DNA from: Paludibacteraceae bacterium
Lineage (GTDB): Bacteria > Bacteroidota > Bacteroidia > Bacteroidales > Paludibacteraceae
Direction: 5' to 3'
Length of the DNA stretch: 35,793 nt
Assembly: GCA_024401565.1 (NCBI GenBank)
Contig: JAKSKU010000023.1
Coordinates: forward strand, 1-35,793
This document shows, piece by piece, positions 7,980-16,117 of the stretch. The notes beneath the pieces are model-generated. The model did not search any database and was not told the origin of the DNA. It was given only the letters and a program-made list of their open reading frames with translations. Numbering within the stretch: position 1 is the first letter of the stretch; each line of letters opens with the position of its first letter. The translations under genes were made by a program, and so were the position numbers.

Positions 7980-8495
7980 TTATTCCTTCGCATCAGGGTA
8001 CTGCTTCAAGAAATCTGCAGTCTTATCCATCAAAAGATAAATCTTAGTTTTACCCCATCCCATTGCTGATAGTCTACCCGCTACGTGAAGCATCATCTGT
8101 GAAGCTCCGTTATCTGTCAAAAGGATAAACTTCTCATGATTTGGATCAAGAGACTCTATTCTTGAATAGATTGGATCATCATCATAGTAGAAAGCATCAT
8201 CGTTGTCAAGCGGCATAGAAATTGCATTCTTAACATGACCTGCAGCATACTCTTTTGCAGAACGAGTGTCAACAACGATAGTCGACTCTTTTGTATTATT
8301 AGTCAAGCCATTGTAGAAAGCTTTCATGTCAGCTCCTGTCGACTCTCCAACAGCGGCACCATGTGGACGTGACTCGTCGAACACGAACTTGTTGTTGCTG
8401 TTATTGTCATCATCGTCATCCTTACAAGACGAAATTGAAACTGTTGCAAATGTAGCGGCGGCAACAAACGCCAAAGTCCTAAAAAATCTTTTCAT
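7980..8495 (-). CDS. Rhodanese-fold lipoprotein without the catalytic cysteine
   Basis: The 171-residue protein has a lipoprotein signal ending SISSC (Cys24) and an Asp/Asn-rich spacer (KDDDDDNNSNN). A rhodanese-like domain spans about 50-165: VVDTRSAKEYAAGHVKNAISMPL matches the CH2A region of rhodaneses (D-R-x-x-E-Y-x-x-GH-I-x-x-A). At the active-site loop, normally C-x-x-G-x-R, it reads LLTDNGASQM with no Cys. Sulfurtransferase activity is therefore unlikely; a binding or structural role is more probable. It is first in the operon with TamB. Confidence 0.8.
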   Translation of the reverse strand: MKRFFRTLAFVAAATFATVSISSCKDDDDDNNSNNKFVFDESRPHGAAVGESTGADMKAFYNGLTNNTKESTIVVDTRSAKEYAAGHVKNAISMPLDNDDAFYYDDDPIYSRIESLDPNHEKFILLTDNGASQMMLHVAGRLSAMGWGKTKIYLLMDKTADFLKQYPDAKE

Positions 8496-8518
8496 GATAT
8501 TTACGATTAAATTCCTTA

Positions 8519-8548
8519 CAAATTTAGTGCATATAATGTCATTTCAAA
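8519..8548 (-). promoter_or_regulatory. Promoter of the rhodanese lipoprotein-TamB operon
   Basis: On the minus strand TTTG (8548-8545), 18 bases and TAAATTTG (8526-8519) match the Bacteroidota sigma factor consensus. The predicted start near 8512 leaves a leader of about 17 bases before the ATG at 8495. Confidence 0.65.
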
Positions 8549-8600
8549 ATTTATATCACAATAATTTTGTGGTACATGTTTAATGACACATTAGTACACA

Positions 8601-9599
8601 TTATTCATAGAATGTCTTTGTAAACGGCACATATTTTTTCTGTCCCAACACCTTCTTCTTCCAGAACGCAGTGAGGAATCCACATCCGTAGCCAAACAGC
8701 TGGATGAAACTTGTGCCGATGCTCAACACTGCAACGTGAAGCGACTTTGTCGTCATCAGCGAGTGAAGGAAAATCAACGACAGATAACACGGCACCACAA
8801 GAGCGAAGCCCCACCAAACGAATATGCCTAGCAGAATGCTGAACGGAACGGCCAAAGTGAAAGCGGCAGGAAGCATGTGGACTAGCTTCATGGCTCCTTT
8901 GTGTCGTTCAGAAAGTGCTATACGTGCTGTGCCGGAACAGAACACCTGCTTGAAGAACGACTTGAATGTGTTGCGGCGCTTGTGGAACACATATGCGTCT
9001 GGCACCAAACCGACGGTGCATCCGCTCTCCACCACCCTCATGCTGAAATCCACGTCTTCACCATATCGCATGTCGGCATAACCATTGATATTATCAAAGA
9101 CGCTGCGGCGTACACCAAGGTTGAAACTGCGTGGATAAAACTTATCCATCTTCTTCTTGCCTCCGCGTATACCTCCCGTCGTCAGAATGGATGTCATGGA
9201 ATATGATATAGCCTTCTGAATCGGAGAGAAATCAGCATGTTCGCGGTCTGGTCCGCCAAAACAGTCAAGTGGTTCTTTCTCCAAATGGGCAATCAGACTC
9301 TCGAAATAAGTGTCGGGAAGGATTGCGTCAGAATCAAAGAAAACCAAGTATTCGCCTGTAGCAAGTCTGGCACCAGTGTTGCGGGCACCACCAGGACCAG
9401 TGTTGTCCTGATAATGATAGACAATGTTTAGCCTGTCTGCAAACACACTCACCTCTTTCTGACAGCTCTTTTTTGAACCGTCTTCCACTATTATCACCTC
9501 GATATCACAGTGAGCAGTCTGCCTTGTGAGCGACTCCAACAATTCAACCACCTCTTCAGGGCGATTGTAGACAGGTATTATGACTGAAAATTTACTCAT
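8601..9599 (-). CDS. Family 2 glycosyltransferase with C-terminal membrane segments
   Basis: The 332-residue protein has a GT-A fold start, FSVIIPVYNRPEEVVELLESL, then EDGS (39-42), the metal-binding FFDSD (D89-S-D91) and YGEDVDFSMRV, the general-base region. Residues about 240-315 form two to three hydrophobic segments, so the enzyme is probably at the inner membrane. GT2 enzymes transfer sugars from nucleotide sugars to lipids, polysaccharides or proteins; the acceptor is unknown. The ATG at 9599 is chosen over an upstream TTG because the TAATTTTG element at 9624-9631 would start transcription downstream of that TTG. It stands alone, with no other polysaccharide genes nearby. Confidence 0.87.
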   Translation of the reverse strand: MSKFSVIIPVYNRPEEVVELLESLTRQTAHCDIEVIIVEDGSKKSCQKEVSVFADRLNIVYHYQDNTGPGGARNTGARLATGEYLVFFDSDAILPDTYFESLIAHLEKEPLDCFGGPDREHADFSPIQKAISYSMTSILTTGGIRGGKKKMDKFYPRSFNLGVRRSVFDNINGYADMRYGEDVDFSMRVVESGCTVGLVPDAYVFHKRRNTFKSFFKQVFCSGTARIALSERHKGAMKLVHMLPAAFTLAVPFSILLGIFVWWGFALVVPCYLSLIFLHSLMTTKSLHVAVLSIGTSFIQLFGYGCGFLTAFWKKKVLGQKKYVPFTKTFYE

Positions 9600-9623
9600 T
9601 ACTCTGCTTTGTATTCGTAGGTG

Positions 9624-9631
9624 CAAAATTA
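9624..9631 (-). promoter_or_regulatory. Putative -7 element for the glycosyltransferase
   Basis: TAATTTTG on the minus strand matches TAnnTTTG. It lies 24 bases before the ATG at 9599, implying a very short leader. No good -33 box is visible. Confidence 0.5.
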
Positions 9632-9767
9632 CGATTTTTTATTGAAGGATAATGAATCATAAATACTAAGATTATTGAGACACCCGAAATACAAGAACAA
9701 AAGTATTTTTTCAGCAGAAAATAGGACAAAAAGTACGATATATTTTAGAATTACGAATTGATTTCTA

Positions 9768-9775
9768 TATATTTG
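9768..9775 (+). promoter_or_regulatory. Putative -7 element for the secreted helical protein
   Basis: TATATTTG matches TAnnTTTG and lies 30 bases before the ATG at 9806. No -33 element is convincing. With the oppositely directed element at 9624-9631 it marks a divergent promoter region, 9600-9805, that holds no gene. Confidence 0.45.
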
Positions 9776-9805
9776 AAACTGAATACATTTATAAGGCGTA
9801 CGATA

Positions 9806-10408
9806 ATGTCAAAAAAAATACTATTTATATTTGGTATCCTTTGCAGTCAGATCAGTTTCGCTGCAACAACAGAGAGCTCCGCTCCACAGGCTAAAGAACA
9901 GAGCGTCAGTGAAAAATTCTCAGCCACATTTGGAGAAGACACCATCTTTTTCAGCAATAGATCCGCGCAGGAACAGTTTGTCAAGATGACAAAAAAGCAT
10001 AGAGCATATCAGCAATATGCGGAAATGATTTCTATCAATCTGATGGAGACACTGAAAGAGACGCGTAATGAACTTGGAAAGATCAGAGACGCAGCCACTA
10101 ACGACAAAGTATGCGACACAAAGAGGGCCGCTTCATATCTTACTAAGCTAAAGAATCAGATGGAGGATATGTTTGAAGCGTCTGCAAATATGCGTAAGGC
10201 TTACAATCACGTTTCTCAGGTGGAGATCGCGGTAAGCGGCATGAGTCTTTCCAGCGACGACAACGGTGAACGCAGCCGCTATTGGGAAGAGTGTAAGGAT
10301 GCTTTCAACAACTGTATTGATGCGATCAAGGATGCTCGCAACGACGTTGAGCAGAAAAGAGACGAATACTTCACTCAAATCACAAACATAGTGGAGATTA
10401 AGAAATAA
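9806..10408 (+). CDS. Secreted helical protein of unknown function
   Basis: The 200-residue protein begins with a cleavable signal peptide, MSKKILFIFGILCSQISFA, and the predicted mature end is ATTESS. The rest is almost wholly helical and rich in Lys, Glu, Asn and Met, with probable coiled-coil stretches (about 70-110, and 150-195: DAFNNCIDAIKDARNDVEQK). No family was recognised. The ATG at 9806 is preferred to an upstream TTG because the signal peptide starts there. It is transcribed alone and closed by the terminator at 10443. Confidence 0.7.
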   Translation: MSKKILFIFGILCSQISFAATTESSAPQAKEQSVSEKFSATFGEDTIFFSNRSAQEQFVKMTKKHRAYQQYAEMISINLMETLKETRNELGKIRDAATNDKVCDTKRAASYLTKLKNQMEDMFEASANMRKAYNHVSQVEIAVSGMSLSSDDNGERSRYWEECKDAFNNCIDAIKDARNDVEQKRDEYFTQITNIVEIKK

Positions 10409-10442
10409 ATTGACGAAGACTATTTTTTTGAAGAAAACCAAA

Positions 10443-10483
10443 GAGGGTGAACCAAATTATGTTTTGGTTCACCCTCCTCTTTT
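10443..10483. terminator. Bidirectional terminator
   Basis: GAGGGTGAACCAAA (10443-10456) pairs perfectly with TTTGGTTCACCCTC (10463-10476) around TTATGT, and CTCTTTT follows on the plus strand. It lies between two convergent genes and can serve both the secreted protein and the beta-galactosidase. Confidence 0.85.
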
Positions 10484-10508
10484 ATAATATTGCTTGGACA
10501 TCTTCTGT

Positions 10509-13500
10509 TTATTCCAGACATACTTTGTATGTTGATGCCGTATCTACTGATTTCAACAGGCATACTCCCTTGCCAACAAAACCTACAACCTCAGCTGGAA
10601 GACGTCCGTTTGTGACTTCAACTGCAGCCAACATGCGTCCTGCGATATCATACAACTGATATTTGCCGCTTGGAATCACGTCGCCACTTGTGATTGTGAT
10701 CACGTCGGTATGCGTCGTCGACTTGAATTTAATCCAGTCGATATTGACGTATGAGCCTTCAATCAACAGTCTCAAGATATGCTTGCCTTTTGTGATTTCG
10801 CTTGTCGACGCGGTGATTGTCTGGTATGTCTCCCAATCCTTACCCTGTGGCACTTCAATCTTGTCTGTGACTGCCTTGCCATCAATCAGTAATGAGAAAC
10901 CGGAACCTTCCAAACCAGACGCCACTCTCAACTCCAAATCGTAAGTGTCTGTATATTCAACATCCACTGTGTACTCAAGCCACTCTCCTTTGACTGTCCA
11001 GCCTACAGCATAGCCTCCGTCGTTGATTTCTGTGATATCCACGTCGTCTTTACGATATACTCCACCTTGATTTGCGGCGTCGTTATCCATAAACGCAAGT
11101 CCGGCTCCTCCTTCATCATAGTTTTCAGCCTCCAATATTCCAGGAATTGCAATTGGTCCGTCGAATGGTTTCTGCTCTGGCAATTCAAAATTGATTCCTG
11201 GATAGTCGATTACCTTGTCGCTTGTAGAGAGGTTCTTGAATCCAAGTTTTGCCACTTCCGACAGATTATCCACCTTACCTTTCAATGGACAGATTCTAAA
11301 CTTATGGCTGTAGTCCTTCTTAGGAAGCATCATCTGATCTCCCTGTGGCTTGGCTCCCCAAGAGTTTACGCCTCCAAGTCCCTGTTGCTGAAGGTCGACG
11401 CGAAGAGTGATATCGGCATTGTTCTTCAAATCCCAAGGATAAACAGTCTTCTCCAAATCCTCTGGAGTGTGATGCTGAGCGTTGACCTCCATAAATGGCG
11501 AACCGACCACCATCAATCCTACTCCCACTGAGTTGGTAAGTGCGGCCCAACGAACATTTGTACGCTGACCAGTCTCACCAATCTTCATATATTTAATAGT
11601 GGTAGAGTCGACTAGAGTATTATATAAACCTTCGAATGCACTCGCGTTTCTACCGAAGTAGTTCTCGTGAGGTCCACGGCCCAAATATGTGAATCTCTCG
11701 AATCCACCAGGCACAGTGAATAGCGTTCCGATGTTTGGAATCTCATCCTGACTGCCGTCCGGACTCAATGTGTATTCCACGATGATATCGCCGCTTCCGT
11801 AGATTGTGTAGCTCATGTTCATCGCTGACGATCCGGCTTCTGGCAATGAGATCTTGAAGTCGACGCGAGTCTCTTGATCAGAAACCTTAGTCACATTAGA
11901 TGAGTTGACAACTCGTTTGCTACCTGCGTATCTCCACTCCTTACAACGGTCGCCCATCTTGTTACCACGGTCGTTATCCGTAGTGGCACGCCAGAAGTTT
12001 GGCACAGGGCCATCCTTGATCAGCTGAATGCCGTTGCTTGTGTAGTTGGTGATTGTGGCAGTCTTAGTGTTGATCTCAACAGAGAAATCCTCACCCATCA
12101 CTTTTAGCACACCATTGGATTCGTTTGCTATCTGCTTAGGAAGAGATGAGATGTTGATCTTCGGTGAGTTGCCCTGACCTAAGTTGAGACTGATCTGATC
12201 GTGTGCGATACTGTGCCCGGCTTTAGCCCAATTCTGATTGTTCTTCAAACGGAAATCAAAATCAAGCACGTATGATGAACCAGCCTTCACGTTGCTTGGC
12301 TTCTTGTAATCCAAAGTGATTTCCTTTGATGAAAGTGGATTAATATTTGTAGACGACGCGTCAATAGTTCCACTTGCGATTTCAATTCCGTCTTCCTTCA
12401 AGCTCCAAACTCCTTCCGCGATATCGTTGATATTTGTGAAGTCAAAACGGTTTGTGATAGTGAACTTGCCAGCCGCAGCGTCTTTAGCCTTCACCCAAAT
12501 ATTCTGATATGCGTGTTTTACCTCCCATATTTCTGGTTGCAACTCACGGTCAGGGAATACAAGTCCGTTGGCACAGAAGTTGTCATCGTTTGGCTTGTCT
12601 CCCCACAATCCACCATAGTTAAAATACTGGGAATCCCCACGTCGCAAACCTTGATCAATGAAATCCCAGATGAATCCACCGAATGTGCGAGGATTGCCAT
12701 ACCATGCATCCACATATTTTTGAATCTCACCTACACTGTTTCCCATCGCATGCTCATACTCGCATAGCATGAATGGCTTGTTATTGTTGTTGTATGTCTG
12801 CACTCCCCATGGATCACAATACATACAGCTCTGCACGTCGGCATTGTTGTTGTCGCCCTCATAATGCACTGGGCGAGTGTTGTCGGCCTGATGTGCATAA
12901 TCCTTCATAGATTTGAAGACGTCGCCCCAACCAGCCTCGTTACCAAGTGACCAGATGATCACACAAGGGTGATTCTTATCACGTTGGATCATTGCAGACA
13001 TACGTTCCAAACAAGCTGGACGCCAGTTGTCGTCACTCTTTGGAAGTTTGTCGTTTGCTCCGTGCGACTCCACATTACACTCGTCGATCACGTAGATTCC
13101 CAAGCTGTCGCAGATATCGTACATTCGTGGATCGTTAGGATAATGGGACATACGCAATCCGTTGATGTTGAATTTCTTCATCAAAATAACGTCGTCGACC
13201 ATAAGCTTATCCGACATCACACGACCATTATCCGGATCAATCTCGTGGCGGTCCACTCCACGCAAGATGACTGGTGAGTTGTTGACATAGAAACGAGTGA
13301 TTCCGTTGGCATCTTTCTTTAGCTCCACCTTACGGAATCCCACTTTTGCACTCTCCACGTTGACTGTCTTTCCACTTGCGTCCTTCAACGAGATCACAGC
13401 GGAGTATAGATCTGGATGTTCAGCCGACCACAGTTTTGGAGCCGACACATTGATTTGAAAATCAACTCTTGCCTCTCTGCCTGGCTCAATAGAAGAGATA

Positions 13501-14447
13501 GGCTTGCTTTGTGGAGCAAACACCTCTTTGCCGGATTTATCGTAAAGGCCAAGCTCAACAGTGAGAGACGACTCTGTTGAATTGTCGAAATTGTCCACCC
13601 AGACAGTTGTGTTCAACACACCGTCTTTATAATTAGACGCAAGAGTGGCGTTGATTTGGAAATCCTGGATATGAGTCTTAGGAGTGGCGTAAAGATAGAC
13701 GTCGCGCATGATTCCTGCAAGACGGATGAAATCCTGGTCCTCAAGCCAAGAACCGTCGCACCAACGGAACACCTGCACAGCGATCTCGTTATCTCCAGAC
13801 GCATTTAATTTGTCTGTCACATCAAACTCGTGGTCAGTGAATGAGTTTTCGCTATAACCGACGTATTTGCCGTTTACCCAAACATAATATGCCGACTCCA
13901 CACCTTCGAAGTGCAGACGGATACGTTTGCCATTCCAGTTTGCTGGAATATTGAATTTGCGTTTGTAATGGCCTACAGGATTAAAATTCTTTGGAGCGGC
14001 TGGTGGACTTATCATCCAGTCTGCACCGTTCCAAGGATAGATCACATTTGAATAGATAGGATGGTCGTAGCCAAGCACCTGCCAAGAGCTTGGTACAGGG
14101 ATCTCATCCCAACCAGTAAGGTCGTAACCAACTTTGAAAAACTGATCGTTGCGCTGAGAAGGCTTGTCGACGTGGAAGAACTTCCATGTGCCAGCCAACG
14201 TCTGATACCACTGCGACGCTTTTCTCTTGCCTTTGATAGCCTCTTCCACAGAAGAGTAAGGCATCGACGTCGCATGAGGCTTCAACGTATTCACGCCATA
14301 AGTTTTTGGGTTGCCATCCCATTCAGTCCAAGATTGGCCAAACGATAAAGTTGGCAATCCTGAAGGCAAGAGCAAAGCAGAAACTACGGCTGCTTTGGAA
14401 AGTGAATGCAGAGATTTGCACATTCTTTTTGTGTACTTGTTTTTCAT
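10509..14447 (-). CDS. Secreted GH2 beta-galactosidase with C-terminal CBM6
   Basis: The 1312-residue protein has a signal peptide (about 1-38, ending LSFGQ). The GH2 sugar-binding domain (about 60-235), an Ig-like domain and the TIM barrel follow. The barrel carries the acid/base Glu504 in WSLGNEAGWG and the nucleophile Glu563 in CEYEHAMGNS, both as in E. coli LacZ. A beta-galactosidase small-chain domain lies at about 790-1070, then a CBM6-type carbohydrate-binding module (about 1097-1240, from ILEAENYDEGG to NIDWIKF). The last 70 residues (YQLYDIAGRMLAA...GVCLLK) resemble the conserved core of type IX secretion sorting tails, though the end KVCLE is atypical. Likely substrates are plant or host beta-galactosides. 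ATG 14447 is chosen for the signal peptide and promoter. Confidence 0.9.
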   Translation of the reverse strand: MKNKYTKRMCKSLHSLSKAAVVSALLLPSGLPTLSFGQSWTEWDGNPKTYGVNTLKPHATSMPYSSVEEAIKGKRKASQWYQTLAGTWKFFHVDKPSQRNDQFFKVGYDLTGWDEIPVPSSWQVLGYDHPIYSNVIYPWNGADWMISPPAAPKNFNPVGHYKRKFNIPANWNGKRIRLHFEGVESAYYVWVNGKYVGYSENSFTDHEFDVTDKLNASGDNEIAVQVFRWCDGSWLEDQDFIRLAGIMRDVYLYATPKTHIQDFQINATLASNYKDGVLNTTVWVDNFDNSTESSLTVELGLYDKSGKEVFAPQSKPISSIEPGREARVDFQINVSAPKLWSAEHPDLYSAVISLKDASGKTVNVESAKVGFRKVELKKDANGITRFYVNNSPVILRGVDRHEIDPDNGRVMSDKLMVDDVILMKKFNINGLRMSHYPNDPRMYDICDSLGIYVIDECNVESHGANDKLPKSDDNWRPACLERMSAMIQRDKNHPCVIIWSLGNEAGWGDVFKSMKDYAHQADNTRPVHYEGDNNNADVQSCMYCDPWGVQTYNNNNKPFMLCEYEHAMGNSVGEIQKYVDAWYGNPRTFGGFIWDFIDQGLRRGDSQYFNYGGLWGDKPNDDNFCANGLVFPDRELQPEIWEVKHAYQNIWVKAKDAAAGKFTITNRFDFTNINDIAEGVWSLKEDGIEIASGTIDASSTNINPLSSKEITLDYKKPSNVKAGSSYVLDFDFRLKNNQNWAKAGHSIAHDQISLNLGQGNSPKINISSLPKQIANESNGVLKVMGEDFSVEINTKTATITNYTSNGIQLIKDGPVPNFWRATTDNDRGNKMGDRCKEWRYAGSKRVVNSSNVTKVSDQETRVDFKISLPEAGSSAMNMSYTIYGSGDIIVEYTLSPDGSQDEIPNIGTLFTVPGGFERFTYLGRGPHENYFGRNASAFEGLYNTLVDSTTIKYMKIGETGQRTNVRWAALTNSVGVGLMVVGSPFMEVNAQHHTPEDLEKTVYPWDLKNNADITLRVDLQQQGLGGVNSWGAKPQGDQMMLPKKDYSHKFRICPLKGKVDNLSEVAKLGFKNLSTSDKVIDYPGINFELPEQKPFDGPIAIPGILEAENYDEGGAGLAFMDNDAANQGGVYRKDDVDITEINDGGYAVGWTVKGEWLEYTVDVEYTDTYDLELRVASGLEGSGFSLLIDGKAVTDKIEVPQGKDWETYQTITASTSEITKGKHILRLLIEGSYVNIDWIKFKSTTHTDVITITSGDVIPSGKYQLYDIAGRMLAAVEVTNGRLPAEVVGFVGKGVCLLKSVDTASTYKVCLE

Positions 14448-14484
14448 GTAGATATGGTTATGGTTTGTGTAATATATGATGTGG

Positions 14485-14515
14485 CAAACGTAAAGATTTG
14501 GAACATAAAAAACAA
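14485..14515 (-). promoter_or_regulatory. Promoter of the beta-galactosidase gene
   Basis: On the minus strand TTG (14515-14513), about 20 bases and TACGTTTG (14492-14485) fit the Bacteroidota consensus. The rest of the divergent intergenic region to 14740 is AT-rich. It holds TATTTTAG near 14682, a weak candidate -7 for the plus-strand esterase, and no gene. Confidence 0.6.
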
Positions 14516-14740
14516 CTAGAAAAGTACGTGAAATAGTGGGCAAAAATAAATGTGAAATACTTTAGTAATAATGTTAAGGCAGATGTTACAAATGCATATG
14601 TCAATTGGGAAAGACGCATCGCATATAAAAGTAGAGGATAAATGTTTTTATCATGTTCTTTTCTCTATTTATTTAAATTACTATTTTAGCGGAATAAATC
14701 AGGATTTAAAAAAGAGGATTGAACTAAAAGAAACAAGATC

Positions 14741-15928
14741 ATGAAGAAAAACCTAATATTAGCTTTATGTTTATCAATCATTAATACGATCAGTGCGCAA
14801 ACGCATGTCTTTCTTATTGGAGATAGTACAACTACTAACCTTTGGATTTGGGATTGGTATCCTCGCATGGGTTGGGGAGCAGTGCTTAACCATTTTTTTG
14901 ATAGTGAAAAAGTGATAGTTGATAATAGAGCGGTAGGAGGAACCACAACAAAAAGCTACTTCAATGAATATTGGGAAGAAGTGATAGCAGACATTCAAAG
15001 TGGCGATTACCTATTCATCTCATTTGGAGCAAACGACTCCAACAAGGCAGCCACATATTGCACAACAACAGATGAATTCATCGATTATATTGGAATATTC
15101 TGTAATGCCGCAAGAGAAAAAGGAGCTACTCCTGTGTTATTGTCTACTGTAAATCAAAACTGTTGGACACCAAGTAACGTATTGGAATCTTCTTATGGAA
15201 ATCATCCTCAGGCGATGAAAGATGCAGCGACTAAATATGACACACCTTTCTTTGACTTATACACCTTTGGATTCAATCTTTCCAAAGAAGTTGGACGAGA
15301 ATACAACACATACTACCGTCACAACAATTATAAGCCAGGCGACTATGACAACTATCCTGACGGAAATGAAGACAACGTACATCTTCAAGAAACAGGAGCC
15401 ACAGACTACGCTAGATTTATAGTGGAAGAAATAGAAAAGTCATCAGACGAAAGACTTAAACAGCTTGCTGATGCCACAAAACCACGATACAACGTTGTAT
15501 TTGACACAGATGATAATTATACGGTTTCTTCTATTTCACGTTCAGCCACTTTCCCCGAAGGAATCAACGTTACTCTTAAATGCTACAGCGTTGACGAAAA
15601 CAAGAAATGCTGTTGGATAAATGAAACAGGCGACACTATTTCTTATGACAATCCTTGCGTTTATGTTATGCAGAACCATGACGAACACTTCACAGCGACA
15701 TACTACAATACTACATCTGCCATACTAACTCTTGCAGACGACATTAGGGTATTGCCTAATAAGATTTTGTTCACAGACCATAAAAACCACACTATCAATA
15801 TATATTCCATGAATGGTAATAAAATCACAGCAGCATCTACAACCAACGAGTTTCCTTTAGATCTACCTACAGGAACATATGTTCTTACTATTGATGGAAT
15901 AAAAAGCACAAAGGTTTTGATCAAATAA
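14741..15928 (+). CDS. Secreted SGNH esterase, rhamnogalacturonan acetylesterase-like
   Basis: The 395-residue product has a signal peptide (1-19, ending TISA). An SGNH hydrolase domain runs to about residue 230. Block I is GDSTT with nucleophile Ser29; GGTT gives the oxyanion Gly; GAND gives the Asn near 98; and D211-N-V-H214 gives the catalytic Asp-His. This arrangement is typical of the CE12 / rhamnogalacturonan acetylesterase group, which removes acetyl groups from pectin. Residues about 245-325 form a small beta domain. The end (INIYSMNGNKITAA...LPTGTYVLTIDG...KVLIK) looks like a type IX secretion type A sorting domain. It is divergent from the beta-galactosidase, suggesting joint glycan use, though no SusC/SusD pair is present. 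Confidence 0.85.
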   Translation: MKKNLILALCLSIINTISAQTHVFLIGDSTTTNLWIWDWYPRMGWGAVLNHFFDSEKVIVDNRAVGGTTTKSYFNEYWEEVIADIQSGDYLFISFGANDSNKAATYCTTTDEFIDYIGIFCNAAREKGATPVLLSTVNQNCWTPSNVLESSYGNHPQAMKDAATKYDTPFFDLYTFGFNLSKEVGREYNTYYRHNNYKPGDYDNYPDGNEDNVHLQETGATDYARFIVEEIEKSSDERLKQLADATKPRYNVVFDTDDNYTVSSISRSATFPEGINVTLKCYSVDENKKCCWINETGDTISYDNPCVYVMQNHDEHFTATYYNTTSAILTLADDIRVLPNKILFTDHKNHTINIYSMNGNKITAASTTNEFPLDLPTGTYVLTIDGIKSTKVLIK

Positions 15929-15976
15929 AAGGCCTCAAAAAGAGAATTTGGATTTTCGCGCAATATTGGGCAATTT

Positions 15977-16012
15977 AAAAATCCCGACTGCACAATTGCA
16001 ATCGGGATTTTT
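15977..16012. terminator. Bidirectional terminator between the esterase and the vWA operon
   Basis: AAAAATCCCGA (15977-15987) pairs with TCGGGATTTTT (16002-16012). An inner TGCA/TGCA extends the stem past one mismatch. A-tract and T-tract on the two sides allow termination in both directions. Confidence 0.8.
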
Positions 16013-16030
16013 AGTATTCTGACTTCGCTT

Positions 16031-16117
16031 TTACTTGCCGTAATAGCCAAAGATTGTTAAGCCTTCCCCAACATCAGAAGAAAATCTGCATACGACATGA
16101 TTTTGACATATTACCAT
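16031..16117 (-). CDS. Possible 28-codon gene at the end of the vWA operon
   Basis: An ATG overlaps the stop of the vWA gene (TGGTAA holds both ATG and TAA). It opens a 28-codon frame, MVICQNHVVCRF followed by SSDVGEGLTIFGYYGK, that ends just before the terminator at 15977-16012. The overlap would allow translational coupling. The peptide is not recognised and could also be chance or the remnant of a longer gene. Confidence 0.25.
   Translation of the reverse strand: MVICQNHVVCRFSSDVGEGLTIFGYYGK

Noticed and set aside
9600-9626. Nine-residue N-terminal extension of the glycosyltransferase from a TTG at 9626
   Set aside because: The -7 element at 9624-9631 would place the transcript start downstream of this TTG, and the GT2 fold begins right after ATG 9599.
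14448-14543. 32-residue N-terminal extension of the beta-galactosidase
   Set aside because: It crosses the promoter at 14485-14515 and would bury the signal peptide that starts at 14447.
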